From: Sulfurimonas sp.
GTDB taxonomy: Bacteria > Campylobacterota > Campylobacteria > Campylobacterales > Sulfurimonadaceae
Direction of reading: 5' to 3'
DNA: 9,791 bases
Assembly (NCBI GenBank): GCA_022712845.1
Contig: JAFLJV010000007.1
Location: forward strand, 1 to 9,791
Each line of letters starts with the position of its first letter. The first letter of the stretch is position 1. A model generated the notes under the pieces. The model was given only the letters and a program-made list of their open reading frames with translations, was not told the DNA's origin and made no database searches. Positions 5,923 through 9,791 of the stretch are shown here, piece by piece. The position numbers and the translations under genes are program-made.

Positions 5923-7528
5923 AACTAACACTCCCATCTTTATCTATAATACTGTGAGCTTTAAATTCTTCATTATTCTCTTTTGGTATATCAACTCTAA
6001 AATGTGCACCTCTACTCTCATTTCTAGAAATAGCACTCAAAAGAACTAATCTACTTAACTCTAACATATTTTTAAATTCTAAAAATTCTATAAGATTTGT
6101 ATTATATATTTTTAATTTATCACTAACTCCCATTTTAGGCAACTCTTCTAAAAGTTTTTCAACATCTTGCAAAACATACTCAAGTATACCTTTATCTCTT
6201 TTTATCGCAACATGTAAATAAAATAAATCTCCTATAAATTCTTGCTTTTGATAAAAATTTATCTCATTTGTATACTCTTTTATTTCTGTTATAAATTTAT
6301 CTGATTTTTTTGCACCAATATCAACACCTCTAGAGATATCATTATTTTGTTTAGATGCGTACTCAGTTGCATTTTTACCTGCCTGTTTTCCAAATACTGT
6401 TAACTCTAAAAGTGAATTTCCACCAAGACGATTTGCTCCATGAACTCTATGGTTTGCACACTCTCCAACAGCATACAATCCATCTATAGCTGTTTTAGAA
6501 TTTTCATCTACCTCTATACCTCCCATGGTATAGTGTGCAACAGGTTTTATTGGTATCAACTCACTTACTGGATCAATACCTTCATATAATTTTGCTAATT
6601 TTCTCTCTTGAGGTAATTCTTCATTTATAAACTCTTCACCTAAATGACGAATATCTAAAAAAATCTCTTCACCTTTTAGTATCTCATCATCAATAGCACG
6701 AGCAACTTCATCACGAGGAGCTAACTCATTTGTAAAGCGATGACCTTTTGAATTTAGTAAATACCCTCCAGCACCCCTAGCACTCTCTGAGATTAATATT
6801 GCAGAGTTTTTCATCGCGGTTGGATGAAACTGAACAAACTCCATATCACTAACTCTTGCTCCTGCTCTAAGAGCTGCAGCTATCCCATCTCCACTACTTC
6901 CAACTGCATTTGTCGAGTGTGTATGATAAATTCTACTATATCCACCTGTCGCAATTATTATACTTGGAGATTCATAAACTTCAATTTCACCACTTCTTTT
7001 ATTTAAAATACTAACACCACAAACATAACTTTTGTCACTGTTATCTTTATCTGTAATGCACTCTAAAAGATATCTTTCATTTAGTATCTCTATATTTAAA
7101 GATAAACATTTATCATACAGAGTATGAAGAATTTTAAGTCCTGTATAATCTTGTGCATAACAAGCACGAGAGGCAGAAGCTCCACCAAGAGTTCTTTGAG
7201 CAATTTTAGATTCGCTTGTTCTACTAAATGGTACACCAATACTATCTAGCCACTTAACTGCACTTGGTGCTTCTTGACACATAAATCTAACAGCATCTTC
7301 ATTTGCTAAACCACGTGCAGATTTTAGGGTATTTTGGATATGCGCTTCAACGCTATCCTCACCCGCATTTGATAATGCTGCATTTATACCACCTTGAGCC
7401 ATACATGTTTGAGATCTTGTTGGGTAATCTTTTGTAATTACCAGTACTTTAGCACCTCTTTCATGTGCATTAATTGCAGCAACTAAACCTGCTCCACCAG
7501 CACCAATAACTATAACATCTTTTTTCAT
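5912..7528 (-). CDS. Fumarate reductase/succinate dehydrogenase-type flavoprotein
   Basis: 538 residues, shorter than classical FrdA/SdhA (about 580-600) and close to type E and thiol:fumarate reductase flavoproteins. The N-terminal dinucleotide fold is GAGGAGLVAA (9-18). Dicarboxylate residues are present by motif: His235 in QFHPT, Ser247-Glu248 in LISES, the general acid Arg272 in APRDE, His332 in HYTMGG and Arg367 in GANRLGGNSLLE. The capping region ends in SRNESRGAHFR (501-511). Residues 37-47 read TRSQTCMAQGG: Gln40 replaces the His that holds FAD covalently in FrdA/SdhA, so FAD is probably non-covalent. No Tat or other signal peptide, so cytoplasmic. L-aspartate oxidase has similar motifs, but the overlapping iron-sulfur subunit gene argues for fumarate/succinate chemistry. 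It starts 4 bases after the kinase stop with AAGGAAG as ribosome site. Confidence 0.88.
   Translation of the reverse strand: MKKDVIVIGAGGAGLVAAINAHERGAKVLVITKDYPTRSQTCMAQGGINAALSNAGEDSVEAHIQNTLKSARGLANEDAVRFMCQEAPSAVKWLDSIGVPFSRTSESKIAQRTLGGASASRACYAQDYTGLKILHTLYDKCLSLNIEILNERYLLECITDKDNSDKSYVCGVSILNKRSGEIEVYESPSIIIATGGYSRIYHTHSTNAVGSSGDGIAAALRAGARVSDMEFVQFHPTAMKNSAILISESARGAGGYLLNSKGHRFTNELAPRDEVARAIDDEILKGEEIFLDIRHLGEEFINEELPQERKLAKLYEGIDPVSELIPIKPVAHYTMGGIEVDENSKTAIDGLYAVGECANHRVHGANRLGGNSLLELTVFGKQAGKNATEYASKQNNDISRGVDIGAKKSDKFITEIKEYTNEINFYQKQEFIGDLFYLHVAIKRDKGILEYVLQDVEKLLEELPKMGVSDKLKIYNTNLIEFLEFKNMLELSRLVLLSAISRNESRGAHFRVDIPKENNEEFKAHSIIDKDGSVSYEN
5931..5935 (-). promoter_or_regulatory. 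Shine-Dalgarno deciding the iron-sulfur subunit start
   Basis: GGGAG on the minus strand, 8 bases before the ATG at 5922 and inside the end of the flavoprotein gene. The alternative ATG at 5937 overlaps this motif and has only a weak purine stretch before it. Confidence 0.6.
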
Positions 7529-7532
7529 AATA

Positions 7533-9791
7533 TTATACTTCCTTACTTAAAAAAGATTTTAACATTATATACAATTCATTCTCATCTATTGGCTTTGAAA
7601 GATAGCCATCCATACCTGCATTTAAAAATTTCTCTTTATCTCCGCTCATTGCATTGGCTGTTAAAGATATTATTGGTGTATTATTACCATATATAGATTT
7701 TATCTTTTTCATTGCTCCTGTACCACTTAAGTTTGGCATATTTTCATCCATTAACACTAAAGCAAATTTTTCTTTGGCAAAACTCTCTACTGCTTCTAAC
7801 CCATCATTTGCTGTAGTATACGTTAAACCTAACTCTTTTACTAAAATTCCTATAAGCATCTGGTTAGTTTTATTATCTTCAACTATTAAAATATGTCCAT
7901 TTAATTTTTTTCTTTTTTGTTTATTACTACAATTATCATCTACAATTTCAATATATTCCTGTTTTACTTCTTCCATTGGGAGCATTATTTCAAATCTACT
8001 CCCTTCTTGCTCTTTGGAAGTAAGACTTATTTTTCCATTCATTTGTTCTACAAGATTTAAAACTATACTAAGACCTAGTCCAGTACCACCAAAGTTTTTA
8101 GTAGTAGAGTTATCAGCTTGCTCAAAAGTTTTAAAGATTTTTTCTTGAGCTTTTTTACTTATTCCTATCCCTTGATCTTCTACAGCTATCGTAAGATTCT
8201 CATTTTTATATTCTGCATAAAAATTTATTAATTTACCCTTTGGCGTAAATTTAATTGCATTAGAGAGTAAATTTGTAATTATTTGAGAAATTCTAAGCCA
8301 ATCACCAAGAAGTATAATTTTTTCATCAATTTTTAAATCAATTGGCATTTTTAACTTTGCAAGACTCAGCTGTATATTAAAATAATTAAGAAAAGTATTC
8401 ATTTTTTCATAAATATTAAAATCATGCTTATTTAAAGTGAATTTTCCACTTTGAAGTTTTGATAAATCTAATATATCATTTATAAGCCCCATTAAATGTT
8501 CAGAAGAATCTGCAATATGATTTAAGTATAACAAGTGAGCATCATCTTTTATATCTTTTTTAAGTATTGAAGAAAATCCTTTTATAGCATTTAAAGGTGT
8601 TCTAAGCTCGTGTGACATATTCGATAAAAATTCATTTTTAGCTTTTTCTGCATTTATCGCTTTATCTCTACTCTCTACAACATCTGTAATTTCATACCTA
8701 ACTGCTAAATATTCATCAGGTTCATCATTGATATCCAATAAAGGGATAACGACTGTATCAACATGATAATGTCCACCATTTTTCTTACGATTTTTTATAG
8801 TTGCTTTAAATATTTCTTTATTTTTAATTGTTTTCCATAAAGTAGCAAATACCTCTTTGGGCACTTCTGGGTGCCTTACAATATTATGCTCTTTCCCAAT
8901 AAGCTCTTCTCTTGTATAACCAGAAACTTGACAAAATCTATCATTTACAAAGGTAATTCTTCCTGTAGTATCTGTTTTTGAAACAATTGCACTATGATTT
9001 AAAGCATTAACAAATTGCTCTAGCATTTTTTTTAATTTTTCAGCTTCTGCTTTAGCGTATGCTTCTTTTATATAAATTATTAAACCATACAGTATTAAAA
9101 ATATTGTATATATTAAAAGTGATTTCATTATATACGAAATTTCATTATGAAGTTTTTTTTGTATATTATCAACATACTCTCTTATGTTTTTCAAGTCTAA
9201 AAGTATATTATTTTCATTTATTTTATTTTTTAATGATGCTAATTTATTATACTCAAAATAGATAATTTTTAAATGTTCTTCTAATAGATGAATATTGATC
9301 TTATTTATTTCTCCTTTAAAAGATTTAATATTTGAGAAAATATCTTTCTGTGCTGTTATACTCAAAAGATTGAAAATATATTTAATTAAATCAATCTCTT
9401 CTAAAGTGTAAATTTTTTTACCAACTAAATGTTTTTTATAATTTTGAGATATCCATTTTAAAGAATTTTTTATTTCTACAGAATCAGTTTTTATATCTTC
9501 ATAATAATAATTTAGTTTTTCGATTTTTTTTGAATATTGAATTAAATTGGTATCTCCAGTATCGATAAGTATTTTTATAAATTCTTTGACAGTATCATCT
9601 ATTTTATTCGTTGACCTTGCTATCTCATCATAATTATCATTATTTTTTAAATTGCTTATAAGAAGATTTTGATTTAAACTTAGCAACTCCATACTATAAG
9701 AATAGTTTTCTATTTGTGCATATTGTTTTACTTCTTTATTTATTATATTCCACCTTATTGCGTAATAAACAATAGTAAAAATTAAAATCAT
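7533..9791 (-). CDS. Hybrid histidine kinase, helical sensor + PAS + HisKA + HATPase + REC (5'-partial possible)
   Basis: 752 residues visible; the first Met falls exactly on the window edge and the hydrophobic start is short, so the gene may begin outside. Order: TM1 (about 1-12, probably incomplete); an all-helical extracytoplasmic region (about 15-218), likely a DAHL-type double bundle; TM2 (about 221-241); PAS (about 263-372) with HNIVRHPEVP and KNRKKNGGHYHV, as in FAD-binding Aer-type PAS; HisKA with SHELRTPLNAIKGF and phospho-His394; HATPase with N-box NLLSNAIKF, DQGIGI, FKTFEQAD and GTGLGLS; receiver (about 632-748) with VEDN, phospho-Asp682 in LMDENMP, Thr711 and Lys733. All catalytic residues for phosphotransfer are present. 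No output domain, so a separate response regulator or phosphotransfer protein is needed; none lies in this window. It is the first visible gene of a unit with the fumarate reductase pair, which suggests that it senses redox or electron-acceptor state for that pathway. Confidence 0.92.
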   Translation of the reverse strand: MILIFTIVYYAIRWNIINKEVKQYAQIENYSYSMELLSLNQNLLISNLKNNDNYDEIARSTNKIDDTVKEFIKILIDTGDTNLIQYSKKIEKLNYYYEDIKTDSVEIKNSLKWISQNYKKHLVGKKIYTLEEIDLIKYIFNLLSITAQKDIFSNIKSFKGEINKINIHLLEEHLKIIYFEYNKLASLKNKINENNILLDLKNIREYVDNIQKKLHNEISYIMKSLLIYTIFLILYGLIIYIKEAYAKAEAEKLKKMLEQFVNALNHSAIVSKTDTTGRITFVNDRFCQVSGYTREELIGKEHNIVRHPEVPKEVFATLWKTIKNKEIFKATIKNRKKNGGHYHVDTVVIPLLDINDEPDEYLAVRYEITDVVESRDKAINAEKAKNEFLSNMSHELRTPLNAIKGFSSILKKDIKDDAHLLYLNHIADSSEHLMGLINDILDLSKLQSGKFTLNKHDFNIYEKMNTFLNYFNIQLSLAKLKMPIDLKIDEKIILLGDWLRISQIITNLLSNAIKFTPKGKLINFYAEYKNENLTIAVEDQGIGISKKAQEKIFKTFEQADNSTTKNFGGTGLGLSIVLNLVEQMNGKISLTSKEQEGSRFEIMLPMEEVKQEYIEIVDDNCSNKQKRKKLNGHILIVEDNKTNQMLIGILVKELGLTYTTANDGLEAVESFAKEKFALVLMDENMPNLSGTGAMKKIKSIYGNNTPIISLTANAMSGDKEKFLNAGMDGYLSKPIDENELYIMLKSFLSKEV
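7538..7544 (-). promoter_or_regulatory. Shine-Dalgarno of the flavoprotein gene inside the kinase gene
   Basis: AAGGAAG on the minus strand, 9 bases before the flavoprotein ATG, lying within the last codons of the kinase. It points to translation following on directly from the kinase. Confidence 0.6.

Noticed and set aside
5912..7528. Reading the flavoprotein as L-aspartate oxidase (NadB)
   Set aside because: Length and several motifs fit both, but the overlapping gene is a clear FrdB/SdhB-type iron-sulfur subunit, which NadB does not have.
7532..7537. TATAAT on the minus strand just before the flavoprotein ATG
   Set aside because: As a -10 box it would start transcription inside the coding region; it is simply the AT-rich spacer between the ribosome site and the ATG.
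7654..8148. Long plus-strand open frame opposite the kinase, and similar ones at 859-1047, 1171-1434, 4505-4852, 5288-5521, 6824-7006 and 9059-9265
   Set aside because: All are antisense shadows of clear genes, with unlikely composition and no ribosome sites or recognisable domains.
1..9791. CRISPR arrays, insertion sequences, toxin-antitoxin or phage genes
   Set aside because: I looked for regularly spaced repeats, terminal inverted repeats, transposase and phage motifs on both strands and saw none.

Overview
The window is very AT-rich, densely coded and almost entirely chromosomal in character. Several features together point to Campylobacterota (an Arcobacter-, Sulfurimonas- or Sulfurospirillum-like bacterium). 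These are the low GC, a small single-TM protein of a type I associate with this phylum, a helical-sensor hybrid kinase with an Aer-like PAS, a LapG/LapD pair and promoters with a good -10 but no -35. The genus cannot be fixed from the sequence alone.

Layout. (1) 1-2512, plus strand: the 3' part of a periplasmic LapG-type cysteine protease, then a LapD-type c-di-GMP receptor that starts inside the LapG stop codon (ATGA overlap). (2) 2513-3004, minus: a single-TM protein of unknown function, ending base-to-base against lapD. (3) 3005-4002: the only long stretch without an intact protein gene. It holds two hairpins, a tRNA-Ser(GGA) gene on the minus strand, and on the plus strand the decayed remains of a DUF1538 membrane protein gene followed by a P-II-like gene. 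(4) 5160-4003, minus: yajQ followed after 12 bases by a gene for a helix-turn-helix/coiled-coil/lysine-rich protein, with its own promoter. (5) 9791-5221, minus: a hybrid histidine kinase, a fumarate reductase/succinate dehydrogenase-type flavoprotein and its iron-sulfur subunit. They are packed with a 4-base gap and an 11-base overlap, so they are almost certainly co-transcribed and translationally coupled.

How the genes may work together. LapG and LapD form a known circuit in which c-di-GMP level decides whether a surface adhesin is cut off the cell; the adhesin is not in this window. YajQ belongs to a family with c-di-GMP-binding members that act through transcription factors, and here it is coupled to a DNA-binding-type protein. 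The kinase-frdA-frdB unit is the most unusual part. A two-subunit fumarate reductase has no membrane anchor or heterodisulfide-reductase-like subunit beside it. Its flavoprotein has Gln where the covalent-FAD His normally sits. Its iron-sulfur protein has an extra Cys that should turn the usual [3Fe-4S] centre into [4Fe-4S]. It lies directly behind a kinase with a probable redox PAS domain. I infer a soluble, low-potential, fumarate-reducing (or thiol/other-donor) enzyme made together with its own redox sensor.
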